Assembly (NCBI GenBank): GCA_041398965.1
Contig: JAWKTT010000022.1
Location: 1 to 64,000, forward strand
Reading direction: 5' to 3'
Length of the DNA stretch: 64,000 nt
DNA from: JAWKTT01 sp041398965
GTDB taxonomy: Bacteria > Planctomycetota > Planctomycetia > Planctomycetales > Planctomycetaceae
Both the position numbers and the translations under genes were made by a program. The notes below the pieces were generated by a model. It saw nothing but the letters and a program-made list of their open reading frames with translations. It was not told where the DNA came from and ran no database searches. This document shows, in pieces, positions 50,206 to 60,300 of the stretch. Positions within the stretch are counted from its first letter, which is position 1, and each line of letters opens with the position of its first letter.

Positions 50206-52521
50206 ATGGTGCGTTCCGTATTTCGTCTCTTGGGCATGGTATTGTGTGCTGTGTTGTTATGTCAGTCGCCGCTTTGGGCGGTTACCGACGCCGAAGTCGA
50301 GGCGGCACGTCAAAAGGGGATTCAGTTCCTGCTGGACTCCCAGCAGGAGGATGGGAGTTGGGTGTTTGAGAAACATGAGGTCGGCATCACCTCACTGTCA
50401 GCGATCGCCCTCATCGAGAACGGGATTCTCATCACCGATCCCCTGATTGAAAAGGCCGAGAGGTATGTGCGGTCGAACTACCTCGAAACGACCGGTACGT
50501 ATGACATCGCTCTCGCAATCCTGTTTCTTTCGCGACTGGGCGACCCCGACAATCGTAGTGTCATTCGTGACTTGGCCGCTCGACTGATTGCGGGGCAGAA
50601 TGTCGAAGGGGGGTGGGGGTATACCTGTCCCAAAGTTCGCTCAAGCGTCCTCTCGGGAACCGCAAAACTTCCTGACCCGATGGCGGGAGTCGGTGACAAC
50701 AGCTGTACCCAATTTGCCGTTCTCGGCTTATGGGTTGCCTCGCGGTCCAATGTCGATATCGACGCCACAATGCAGTTGGTTGCTCGACGGTTCGCCAAGA
50801 CTCAGAACGAAGATGGGGGCTGGACTTACAACCCGTTCAAGGCACCAGTTGCAGACGCTGCTGGGGGGGAGGTTCCGGCCGATGGTACTCCCGACCCGAT
50901 GAAGAAGCCTGTGGCCCAACCTTCGTCCAGCACGATGACCTTTGCCGGACTGTTCTGCGTAACGGTCGCCCGAGCCACTCAGATTCGGGCCGCGAAAGAA
51001 GGTCGAACGGTGCGTCGCCCCTCGACAACTCGTCCCAAGCCAGGTGCGTCAACAGACGACACGGCGGAACCCGAGGTCCCTTTCGTGGACCCCGGTGCCG
51101 ATGCCAAGACGCTGAAGGATGACCCTGTCTTTCAAAAGGGACTCAGCAAGGCGACGGCCTTTGCTCCCGGCGTCAGTAATGCCGGGGCAAGATATTTTTT
51201 GTGGTCGGTCGAACGGATGGGGGTCATTTTGGGGATGAACAAATTCGGGACGACCGACTGGTTTGACGTTGGGGCGGGAGCCCTGTTGAAGATTCAGGCG
51301 GAAAATGGGAGTTGGGAACATGCCACTTGGGGTGCCAATGCGGACACGGCGTTCGCCATCCTCTTCTTGCGAAAAGCGAACTTAGGGAGCGACATCACCC
51401 GTCTACTGGAAGGCGAGCCCGAGCTTCCAGTGCAAATTTCCACGAAAGCCGATGGACCTCGGTTCCTGACAATCGAAGAGGCGGTCAAAGCCTCAAAGCC
51501 CGGCGATACGATTCGAATCGAGGGGAGTGGACCATTTCAGATGCCGCATCTGGATGTCAATCACGATTTGACGATTCAAGCAGGGCTTGGATACACCCCG
51601 ATACTCGTGTACGACCTTGGCTTTGATGCCAGTGGACTGCGTTCGAACCCCAAGAGCGATCCCAATGCTCGACACATGATTCGTGTGACCAACGGAACGC
51701 TGAATCTGGAGGGGCTGCAATTGCAGATGGACGGACCTCGAACCGTCAAAGATGTCGCTTGGAACGCCGTCGTCGCCCAAGGGGGACGACTCCGCATTCT
51801 AAACTGTTCAATTTCCGAAGGGTCTCGCGAGGGGATGGCTGCCGTACAGATTACTGGCCCCGCTGAAGTTGAGATTCTTAACTCACAACTCATCGGGGGG
51901 CGGGCTGCAATCGAGTTTAGTGCTGCGGGCGAGCAGAGTGTCAGCGTGCAGAACTCCATTCTCTTTTCAGATACGCTCGTCAGAATCGTCCAAGGGACAA
52001 AGCCAGGCGAGAAGGTGTCGATCCAATTGAGCCATGTTGCTGCACAGGGACGAGAGGCGTTCAACTTTGCGAAAGTGACCACGCCCACCGATATCACATC
52101 CAACGGGGTCGCATATTACTGCGATTCGATGGGGCTTTCGATGCTGCCAACGCCGCGAGGTCATGAGGGGATCTCCTGGACCGGCAACAGCAACGTGTAT
52201 GACGTCCGGAGTTGGATCGGTTCTGGAGGTTCTGCGGTTGCCAGCGTAAAAGATGCGACCACATGGAACACCTTCTGGGACGGGAATGACATCGATGGGG
52301 ACAAGCGAATCATCACCTACGATGGAAAACTGCGACAGGGAGCCTATTCGCACACGGTGACTTCTGACAAATTCTCCTTTTCCTCGACTTCGCAGGCTTA
52401 CGGTCTGCGTAAGAAGTGCGGAATCGTTCCGCAATATGTCGGTCCAGGATACTCCTACTCAGTTTTCCGAGAAGGCTTCGATTACACAAGTTGGACACGA
52501 GGTCTGGCGACGGCCAACTGA
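50206..52521 (+). CDS. Secreted squalene-cyclase-repeat protein with C-terminal beta-helix
   Basis: 771 residues. The ATG at 50206 stands 6 bases after a GGGAGG site; an ATG at 50200 is too close to it. Signal peptide MVRSVFRLLGMVLCAVLLCQ, cut after LWA. Residues about 35-420 carry alpha/alpha-toroid repeats of the prenyltransferase/squalene oxidase type: QEDGSWVFEKHEVGITSLSA, VEGGWGYTCP, EDGGWTYNP and ENGSWEHATWGANADTAFAI. The DxDD acid motif of true cyclases is not visible, so cyclase activity is unlikely. Residues about 430-771 have the repeated short strands of a right-handed beta-helix (TLNLEGLQLQMDG, GRLRILNCSI, EVEILNSQLI, QSVSVQNSILF). A 90-residue Pro/Thr-rich linker splits the toroid. 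Exported; function unknown. Followed 57 bases later by a pyrK-like gene. Confidence 0.85.
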   Translation: MVRSVFRLLGMVLCAVLLCQSPLWAVTDAEVEAARQKGIQFLLDSQQEDGSWVFEKHEVGITSLSAIALIENGILITDPLIEKAERYVRSNYLETTGTYDIALAILFLSRLGDPDNRSVIRDLAARLIAGQNVEGGWGYTCPKVRSSVLSGTAKLPDPMAGVGDNSCTQFAVLGLWVASRSNVDIDATMQLVARRFAKTQNEDGGWTYNPFKAPVADAAGGEVPADGTPDPMKKPVAQPSSSTMTFAGLFCVTVARATQIRAAKEGRTVRRPSTTRPKPGASTDDTAEPEVPFVDPGADAKTLKDDPVFQKGLSKATAFAPGVSNAGARYFLWSVERMGVILGMNKFGTTDWFDVGAGALLKIQAENGSWEHATWGANADTAFAILFLRKANLGSDITRLLEGEPELPVQISTKADGPRFLTIEEAVKASKPGDTIRIEGSGPFQMPHLDVNHDLTIQAGLGYTPILVYDLGFDASGLRSNPKSDPNARHMIRVTNGTLNLEGLQLQMDGPRTVKDVAWNAVVAQGGRLRILNCSISEGSREGMAAVQITGPAEVEILNSQLIGGRAAIEFSAAGEQSVSVQNSILFSDTLVRIVQGTKPGEKVSIQLSHVAAQGREAFNFAKVTTPTDITSNGVAYYCDSMGLSMLPTPRGHEGISWTGNSNVYDVRSWIGSGGSAVASVKDATTWNTFWDGNDIDGDKRIITYDGKLRQGAYSHTVTSDKFSFSSTSQAYGLRKKCGIVPQYVGPGYSYSVFREGFDYTSWTRGLATAN

Positions 52522-52578
52522 AGCTGTACCCCGTTGCGACTCCGTTCCATTCAATCCATTTCGCACTGACCACTGCAC

Positions 52579-53544
52579 ATGACTGCCGAGACTGTTGCCG
52601 AGAGAGATCGCTGGATTCGCTTCGCCCCTGGCTGTCAGACTGCGAGTGGTCAGACGTTGGGACGTGTGCTCCTGCAGGAGCAACTGGCCCACGACACGTA
52701 TCGCCTGCGAATCGAGGCTCCGGACTTCGCCCGCAAGGTGTTGCCGGGACAGTTCCTGATGTTGCGTTCTCCTTCGCGGCAAGATCCTTTGCTCGGGCGT
52801 CCGTTCGCCCTTTACGATCGGGTTCACGACTCCGCCGGTGCGCTGGTTGGATTCGATGTCGTTTATCACGTCATCGGCAAGGGGACCGGGATGATGCGGA
52901 ACTGGACCGGAGGCGAACCGGTCGAGTTGTGGGGACCACTCGGGAACGGCTTTCCGACTCCTGATGTCTGGCTTCCTTCGGGGACATCGCCCCCATCTTC
53001 AGATGTGTCACCCCGAAGTGGGCATTTGATGTGCATCGGGGGGGGGATCGGGTACACGCCATTTTTAGCGGTTGTACGGGAAGCACTGGGTCTTGCGGCT
53101 TATGGTTCGCCAGTGCGAAAAGTCTGTTGCCCGGTTGATCGCGTGACGATGGTCTATGGGGCTCGTTCTCAGCGGTATTTGGCCGACGTTTCCGAATTTG
53201 AAGCACTCCCCGGATTGGCATTGCAACTGGCGACCGACGACGGGACGGCGGGGCATCATGGGTTTGTTACCGACTTACTCTTGCGTTCGCTCGATTCGCC
53301 GGATCGGCCGGATGCCGTTTACTGTTGCGGTCCCGAGCCGATGATGCACGCTGTCGCCAAAACGTGCGAACAGGGGGGAGTTCGCTGCTGGATGTCGCTG
53401 GAAACCCCGATGGCTTGCGGGTTTGGTGCCTGTTTTAGCTGTGTCACCCGAGTGCGGACAGATGACCCTTCAGGCTGGGATTACCGGCGAACCTGTGTCG
53501 AAGGTCCGGTTTTTGAGTCAACAACTCTATTTTCAGGCGACTGA
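52579..53544 (+). CDS. pyrK: PyrK-like dihydroorotate dehydrogenase electron-transfer subunit
   Basis: 321 residues, longer than the usual 250-280 because of an N-terminal extension and an insert before the NAD domain (PDVWLPSGTSPPSSDVS). FAD-binding motif GRPFALYD, then FDVVYHVIGKGTGMM; the NAD domain begins with MCIGGGIGYTPFLA and has CCGPEPMMHAV. The 2Fe-2S site is complete: cysteines in MACGFGACFSC and RTCVEGP. In PyrDB-type enzymes this subunit passes electrons from dihydroorotate dehydrogenase to NAD. No pyrD is in the window, so another partner, such as a different ferredoxin-type reductase system, cannot be ruled out. Confidence 0.87.
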   Translation: MTAETVAERDRWIRFAPGCQTASGQTLGRVLLQEQLAHDTYRLRIEAPDFARKVLPGQFLMLRSPSRQDPLLGRPFALYDRVHDSAGALVGFDVVYHVIGKGTGMMRNWTGGEPVELWGPLGNGFPTPDVWLPSGTSPPSSDVSPRSGHLMCIGGGIGYTPFLAVVREALGLAAYGSPVRKVCCPVDRVTMVYGARSQRYLADVSEFEALPGLALQLATDDGTAGHHGFVTDLLLRSLDSPDRPDAVYCCGPEPMMHAVAKTCEQGGVRCWMSLETPMACGFGACFSCVTRVRTDDPSGWDYRRTCVEGPVFESTTLFSGD

Positions 53545-53834
53545 CCCACTCGTTCCGCGTACATTTCCTGTTGCCCCAAGTCGCGTCAGGCACGAAGATA
53601 CTGTCCCAGGCCACTATTGGGTGAAGCAGAGCAGTTGTATGGCGGACATCGCTGTCCGTCGCTGGCAGAAGTCTCAACCAACGACTCTCTGGGACGTCCG
53701 GTTATTTCGTTATTCGTGACTCGCCAGGCACTGTGACGGCCCCCCCCAGTCCGCGAAATGGGGTTAAAGGGCGTTACCTCAACACTCATCGAGATCAGTG
53801 ACTTTCCAACTTTACAGACAGTAAGACGAAACAC

Positions 53835-55298
53835 ATGCTTGGAATCGATTGGGGCGAGACGTCGTTCGGTGCCGTCTGGGGAGGTCGGGAAGGTGCGACT
53901 TTGCGCGTGCGGCAAGTCCTGCGATGGACATTGCCAAACGCGACGGGCGATGGAGCAGAACCGAGCGTCACTGGAGAATGGTTGAAGCAACAGTGTGCGA
54001 CGCTCGGGGGCGAGGTTGGCCCGGTCCACGTCGTGCTTCCTCGTCAGTCCATCGCCACTCGTCGACTCGACCTCCCGGTTGTTCCAGATGACGAACTCCC
54101 GGAGATCGTTCGCTTTCAGGCAGCGACGAAGTCATCCCGACCGCTCGGCGATTTGTCGATCGACTTCGTTCCCTTCCCGACAATGCATGAGGCAACCTCT
54201 CGCAGCGTTCTACTCGCGACGATCGATCGAGAGCGAATGGATGCCATTCGTGCCGCCGTCGAAGGGGCCGGTCTGACGTTGGGGAGCGTGGGGGTCAGTC
54301 CGATCGGTGTGGCGGAACTCGCCGCACGATACGAGTCGATGCAGGGGGAAGATGTTCAACAAGCGACACTTGTCGTCTACAAAGATGGTCCACGAATCGA
54401 GATCTCGATTCTGCATCGACTCCGCCTTCTCTTCTCTCACCATACCGTTCAAGAACAGGAGGATGAACGATCGCTCCGTTCGACGATGACCGAAATTACT
54501 CGCTCATCCGTCGTCCTTTCGCAGACCTCCCCTGGCGTCGAAATCGGTCGGGTCTGCCTTGTCGGAGACACCGCGTCTCTCGTTCAGCTCGAAGTCTCGT
54601 TGCGGGACCGCTTCGGTGGCCAGCTGGATGTCGTCGACCCCACACGTCTTCCCGGTCTGCTCTGTGATGGAACCGTGAGTCGTGACACTCTAGCCTCTGC
54701 CGCCCCGGCTTTTGGCGTGTTGCTCGGACTTGATGACCGGGTCATTGACGCCATCAACTTCCTCAATCCCCGAAAGACTCCACCGAAGCGAAACGAGATG
54801 AAGCGACGTGCCGTCCTCATCGGAGGGGGTGTCGCTGCTGTGGGACTGCTGGGTGGAGGGGGCATGTGGATGTATGGCAACTCCCTGGCTGGAGAGATCG
54901 ACACACTGACCCGTCGACAGTCGGGGATGCAGCAGTCGCTCGCCGCGGGAGAGGGGACGATGAAGGATCACGAGTTAGTCTCGGGTTGGCTGCGTGGGGC
55001 AGTCGATCCACTTGATGAGATTGATCGTTTCAATCGACTGTTGCCGGGTGGAGACCGCGTGCTCATTATTGAATCGCATGTCTTTTCCGGTTCCCAAGAT
55101 GCCATCTCGCGTGTGACTGCGATTGGCATGGCCCGGACTCAGCGCGACATCGAAGACTTAAATCAGCGATTCAACGAACAGGGGTATCGTGTGAAACCCA
55201 AGGTTCCCGGACCGAATAAACTGAATCCCGACTATCCGTTTCGTTTTGACCTCGACATCGAACGTCTGCAGGAAGCCCCTGCGAAGGAGCAACCATGA
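53835..55298 (+). CDS. PilM-PilN fusion (GspL-like) pilus/secretion platform protein
   Basis: 487 residues. Residues 1-300 look like the actin-fold PilM/GspL cytoplasmic domain: LGIDWGETSFGAVW at the phosphate-1 loop, VHVVLPRQSIATRRLDLPVV, DELPEIVRFQAATKS, and late GLDDRVIDAINFLNPRK. The last is the PilN N-terminal motif (INLLP type), so PilN is fused on. One membrane span follows (about 325-348), then a short coil and a small alpha/beta domain (about 395-475) with the fold order of PilN periplasmic domains. PilM-PilN normally are two genes; the fusion gives a GspL-like protein. The next gene overlaps by four bases. No pilus ATPase, pilin or secretin gene is in the window. Confidence 0.8.
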   Translation: MLGIDWGETSFGAVWGGREGATLRVRQVLRWTLPNATGDGAEPSVTGEWLKQQCATLGGEVGPVHVVLPRQSIATRRLDLPVVPDDELPEIVRFQAATKSSRPLGDLSIDFVPFPTMHEATSRSVLLATIDRERMDAIRAAVEGAGLTLGSVGVSPIGVAELAARYESMQGEDVQQATLVVYKDGPRIEISILHRLRLLFSHHTVQEQEDERSLRSTMTEITRSSVVLSQTSPGVEIGRVCLVGDTASLVQLEVSLRDRFGGQLDVVDPTRLPGLLCDGTVSRDTLASAAPAFGVLLGLDDRVIDAINFLNPRKTPPKRNEMKRRAVLIGGGVAAVGLLGGGGMWMYGNSLAGEIDTLTRRQSGMQQSLAAGEGTMKDHELVSGWLRGAVDPLDEIDRFNRLLPGGDRVLIIESHVFSGSQDAISRVTAIGMARTQRDIEDLNQRFNEQGYRVKPKVPGPNKLNPDYPFRFDLDIERLQEAPAKEQP

Positions 55299-57253
55299 CA
55301 GATCGCGAGAGAAAACTGGCGATCGGCATGGTCGCCGTCGTGGGCCTCTGGGGTGGGTCCGCCCTGCTCCCGGAAAATGCACTCTCACCGTTCAAAGAAA
55401 AGAACGACCAGATCGTTGCCCTGAAAGAATCGGTCAACAAGCTGTCGGACGAAGAGACCTCGCAAATGCTGCGGGTTGGCGAACTCAAGCAGTGGCAAAC
55501 CCGCAGTCTTCCCCCCGACCCACTGGTGGCCCAACGACTCTATCAAATCTGGCTGGTCGACCTTGCTGAGTTCTCGGGGTTTGACTCCATCGTCCCGACA
55601 CTCGGGGGGCAACCGGTTTTTGGACAGCGGGCCAGTTCTCGCAGCGGACGGAAGGAAGAGCCGCTTGGCAATACCGTCAATGTCACGCTGAAAGGAAAAG
55701 CAACGCTCGAACAGGTGGCGACGTTTTTGTATCACTTTGAACGAACCGCACTTTTGCACCGCATTACACAATGCGACATTACGTCAACCGACATCGACGG
55801 GAACCCGAAGCTGCAAGTGACGATTGCCGCCGAAGGACTCGCACTCTCGGCAGCCCCATCACGCAATCGACTCTTTCCGCAATCGCTCTTGAAGACCCCA
55901 CTCGCCAAGAATGGAAGAGTTCTTGAAGTCGACAGCGACGCCGAGTTCCCGCCGCAGGGGGAGTTCCGCATTCGGATCGGTCGCGAACTGTTGCAGGTGT
56001 CGAAGAGAATCGAGCCGGGGAAGTGGGAAGTCCAGCGCGGCGTCGAGGGGAGCAACATCGGCGACTTCAAAGCAGGTGACATCGTTGAACTCGCTCCCAT
56101 TGCACTCCCTCGCGACCCTGAAGCTCCGCGTTCGATGGCCGAGTACAGGTCGCTGCTGGCCGCTGGTCCGTACACCCGACCTGCCCCCCCGATTCAGTAT
56201 CGCCCAGCACTGAAGTCGATCAGCGATCAGACAGTTCTCCAAGGGAATACGTTCACCGCGAAGATCTCCTTGTCGGGTTGGGATCCCAGTTGGCAGCCGG
56301 CTGTCCTGAAACTTGACTCCGACGCTCCTGCCGGGATGACACTCACTCCACAGGGAGAGATCAATTGGAAGACCACCATCGATCAACCGACGGAGAGTCA
56401 CACGATCAAGGTGCTTGCCTTTCGCGAAGGTCGCGACGAAGCGGTCGTTTCGACAAAGTTTCGCGTGACGGTCAAGCAACCGAACCGACCTCCCAACTTC
56501 ACCCCGGCACGTCCCGCGTTTGCTTGTCTGGGGCGACCTTTCTCCACCATCGTCTCAGCCACCGACCCCGATGCCCGCGGCTCGCTGAAGTTCTCGCTCT
56601 CCGGAAGCGTGCCGGAAGGGGCGACGATCGAGCCAGTCCCAGGCCAGGCTGGAAGTGCTCGGATTATTTGGACCCCCTCGCTGACTCTCGATCCAGGCGA
56701 CTATATCGTTAAAGTGCAGGTTCAGGATTCTGGTGACCCTCCGTTGCAGGCGACCCTCGACGTAACGATTACAGCCGAGGACGACTTCGCCGTCGAAACC
56801 TACTTCGTCGGTGCAGTACGAGAGGGAGAGTCGCGAACGGCGATGCTCACGAGCCGACTCGACAACCGCACGTTTTATCATCAGCCGGGAGACGAGTTGT
56901 CCGTCAACGACGTTCACGGCACAATTGAAACCATTGGCGATCGTCACTTGATTCTGAAATCAGAAGGAAAACTCTATCGCCTGCAACTCGGCCAGAACCT
57001 CCGCCAGTTATCTGAATTTTCGTCGACAGACAACGCGTCGACAGAGAAAGGACGCACTGACAATGGAACGACAGAGAACGTTACCCCGGAGAGCAATACA
57101 ACGATCAAGCCGACAACTTCCGCTCCTCCATCAACAACGTCACCGTCAGGAACCACTACCCCCAACGACAGCACAACGCCTGATGCATCGCCCACAGGCC
57201 CATCATCGTCCGATGGTGAGCAAGATCATGGCGAGCCGAACCAAGACGCGTAG
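55295..57253 (+). CDS. PilO-like protein with Ig-like repeats and PilP-like end
   Basis: 652 residues. A short membrane segment (about 9-25), a coil (33-70), and a PilO-type ferredoxin-like domain (about 75-185; VNVTLKGKATLEQVATFLYH then LLHRITQCDITST) come first. Residues about 205-270 form a beta-rich domain. Two cadherin/He_PIG-type Ig-like domains follow (about 308-394 and 400-494; TLTPQGEINWKTT, ARIIWTPSLTLDPGDYIVKV). Residues about 502-571 read as a PilP/GspC homology-region domain: YFVGAVREGESRTAML, GDELSVNDVHGTIETIGDRH, LYRLQLGQNL. The last 80 residues are Thr/Ser/Pro-rich. The gene begins within the stop of the PilM-N gene (ATGA). The PilP assignment is by pattern only. Confidence 0.72.
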   Translation: MTDRERKLAIGMVAVVGLWGGSALLPENALSPFKEKNDQIVALKESVNKLSDEETSQMLRVGELKQWQTRSLPPDPLVAQRLYQIWLVDLAEFSGFDSIVPTLGGQPVFGQRASSRSGRKEEPLGNTVNVTLKGKATLEQVATFLYHFERTALLHRITQCDITSTDIDGNPKLQVTIAAEGLALSAAPSRNRLFPQSLLKTPLAKNGRVLEVDSDAEFPPQGEFRIRIGRELLQVSKRIEPGKWEVQRGVEGSNIGDFKAGDIVELAPIALPRDPEAPRSMAEYRSLLAAGPYTRPAPPIQYRPALKSISDQTVLQGNTFTAKISLSGWDPSWQPAVLKLDSDAPAGMTLTPQGEINWKTTIDQPTESHTIKVLAFREGRDEAVVSTKFRVTVKQPNRPPNFTPARPAFACLGRPFSTIVSATDPDARGSLKFSLSGSVPEGATIEPVPGQAGSARIIWTPSLTLDPGDYIVKVQVQDSGDPPLQATLDVTITAEDDFAVETYFVGAVREGESRTAMLTSRLDNRTFYHQPGDELSVNDVHGTIETIGDRHLILKSEGKLYRLQLGQNLRQLSEFSSTDNASTEKGRTDNGTTENVTPESNTTIKPTTSAPPSTTSPSGTTTPNDSTTPDASPTGPSSSDGEQDHGEPNQDA

Positions 57254-57322
57254 CGCCGTTCAGCAGGGAATTCATTCCCCCCCAAAGATGTTTAGCACTC
57301 AATCTGTTCGGAGTGCCGTTGG

Positions 57323-60300
57323 CTACTTCAATAGCAGTTGTAAGTAGTCGATGAGCGAAGCTCCATCAAGGTCGCGGCGGGCGAGGAGGAGGTAGGCGTT
57401 GCGACGATCGACAAGACGAAGGTCGGACCCAATGTGTCGGCAGAGGTCGTGAATCTTCTGGTCGTCGCGATAGCTGAAGACGGCGAACCGGTTCTCTTCG
57501 GTCTCGAGACGAATCCCGTCGATCCCCCATCGCCACGCCATGAGTTCGAGCGACTTTTGCTTGAGCAGACGTTCGGCTGGCTCTGGGATTGGTCCGAATC
57601 GGTCGCGAATTTCTGCGGTCAACTCCTCGAGTTCGGAGAACGTGGCTGCCGTCGAGAGCTTGCGGTAGACGTCGATCTTTTGTCGACCCGGAGGGATGTA
57701 AGTGTTGGGGATGTACGCCTCAAACGGCAAGTCGATGTTGACATGCGGCAAGTCTCGCGGAGCCAATCCTTGCTCCTTGCGCACAGCGGCTTCGAGCAAC
57801 TGACAATAGAGTTCGTAGCCAACGACCGAGATGTGACCACTTTGCTCGGTCCCGAGGATGTTCCCCGCCCCTCGGATTTCGAGGTCTCGCATGGCGATTT
57901 TGAAGCCCGCTCCCAGTTCGCTGTACTCTTCGATTGCCTTGAGTCGTTTCGTCGCCTGTGACGACACCGGCTTCTTTTCGTCGAGAATGAGGTAACAGTA
58001 CGCCCGATGTTTGTACCGTCCCACTCGTCCGCGAAGCTGATGCAAGTCGGCCAAACCGTACCACTGTGCCTGATCGATAAACATCGTATTCGCCGACGCA
58101 ATGTCGAGACCGCTTTCGATAATCGTCGTCGCCAGCAGGATGTCGGCATTCCCTCGAACGAAGGCCAGCATCGATCGTTCGAGTTCCCGTTCGCTCATCT
58201 GTCCGTGTGCGATGACGATGCGTGCCTCAGGGACGAGTTGCTTCAAACGATCGCGGACCGCTTCGATGTCGTGAACCCGATTATGCACGAAATACACCTG
58301 CCCTCCGCGATTCATTTCCCGCATCACCGCGTGACGAATGAGATCGCCATCCCAACGAACGATGCGGGTTTCAATGGCGACTCGGTCGCGAGGGGGAGTC
58401 GTCAAACTGGAGATGTCGCGAATCCCCAACAGCGACAGATGCAGCGTGCGCGGGATCGGAGTGGCCGACAAGGTCAGCACGTCCACCGCCAGCCTGAGCC
58501 GCTTCAACATCTCCTTTGCATCGACACCAAAACGCTGCTCTTCATCAATCACCAGCAGACCGAGATTTTTGAACTTCACATCCTTTTGCACAATGCGATG
58601 CGTGCCGATGACGATGTCGATCTTCCCTTCGGCTGCCAGTTCGAGCGTTCGTTTCTGATCGGCCTTGGTCCGAAAACGGGAAAGAGACTCGACCCGTACC
58701 GGGAACTCAGCCATGCGATCCCGGAAACTGCGATAGTGCTGCTCACAGAGCACCGTCGTCGGAACCAGAATCGCCACTTGATAGCCCGCGTCGACCGCTT
58801 TGAAGGCGGCCCGCATGGCGATCTCCGTCTTGCCAAAACCGACGTCCCCACAGACGAGGCGATCCATTGGGCGGGGCTGCTCCTGATCCTGTTTGGTCTC
58901 GTGGATCGCGGAGACCTGGTCGGCTGTTTCGATATAAGGAAATGCCGCCTCGAACTCTTTCTGCAGGTGCGAGTCCGGGGGGCATGAGAGCCCCGGCTTG
59001 GTCGCCCGGTCGGCTTGCAGGCGAAGCATGTCCGAAGCCATGTCGGCGATCGCTTCCGACACTTTCTGTTTCTGCCGACTCCACAACGACCCGCCAATCT
59101 TGGAGAGTGTGGGGGCTGTCTTCGCCGCACCGACATACTTCTGCACCAGATGGATGAGCGAGACGGGCACATAGATCCGCACGCGATCGCGAAACTCCAG
59201 CAGCAAATGCTCTTCCTTGATGCCGTCCTGATCGACGAGTTCCATCCCCCGAAATCGCCCGATTCCATGCGTCAGATGCACAACGTAGTCGTTTGGGTTG
59301 AGGTCGAGAAATGAATCAATCGCACGCGATTCGACTCGTTTGACCTTCTTTTGCTGACCCCGTCGGATATCGGTTCGGCTGAAGAGTTCATGATCGCTGA
59401 GGACAATCAACTGCTGGCTGACAATCCGAAATCCTCGGGCGACACTCCCAACCGTCAACACAACTCGCGGCCTTTCCGCCGTTGCTGTTCGTGCGATGAG
59501 GTCTGCTGCGTCAACCACTTCAAAGGTCGATTTCTCCTCTTCAAACAGTTCCTTCAGACGTGTCTGTTCGCCGACATTATGACAGGCAATGAGTACGGTT
59601 TCTTCACGACCGACCACCGTCGCCAGTTCGTGTAAGACCTCAGCCTTCGGTCCGGTAAATCGCTCGATTGACTCGATCTGCAAGTGGCAGGTTGTCTCGA
59701 CACTGTCGGACGCAAGTGCAGAGAGCGTGACGGTGGGCCGAGTCGTACAACGCTGCATTGTTGACTCGACGGTGTACAACCCGCGCGGGTTGTCGAGCCG
59801 ATCAAGATAGTGCTTCCCTTCATCGATCAGTTCGGGCAACTCGATCAGTCCGATGGCGGTCCCTAGGGGTAACAGGTCTACGAAATGCTCCCCTTCACTG
59901 AACGGAACTGACGGAGTCGTTCCCTTCGCGGGGGAATTCGACTCATCCTTGGACGCGCCGACCGGGGCCAATGCGGTCAGTTGGGCCTCGGTAAGGTCTT
60001 CGAGTTTACGTTGAGTTTCGGAATCAAACGTTCGGATCGAGTCGATCTCGTCGCCAAACAGTTCGATGCGAAACGGGTCTTCCGCGTCGGGGGGAAAGAC
60101 ATCCAGAATCCCTCCATGCAACGCGAACTCACCCGGACGTTCGATCGCAGACTCTCGCTCGAATCCACGGTCAACCAACCATTGCAAGAGTTCTTCGAGA
60201 TCGAGTGTCTCCCCCACCTTCAGTTGCCGCGTCGAGGCACCGCGAATATGGCGACTCGGAACCGGTTGCAACAGAGCCGGGATGCTTGTGACAATGACCG

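Noticed and set aside
58007..58987. 326-codon open frame on the plus strand
   Set aside because: Lies wholly opposite the conserved helicase part of mfd; its product has no family features.
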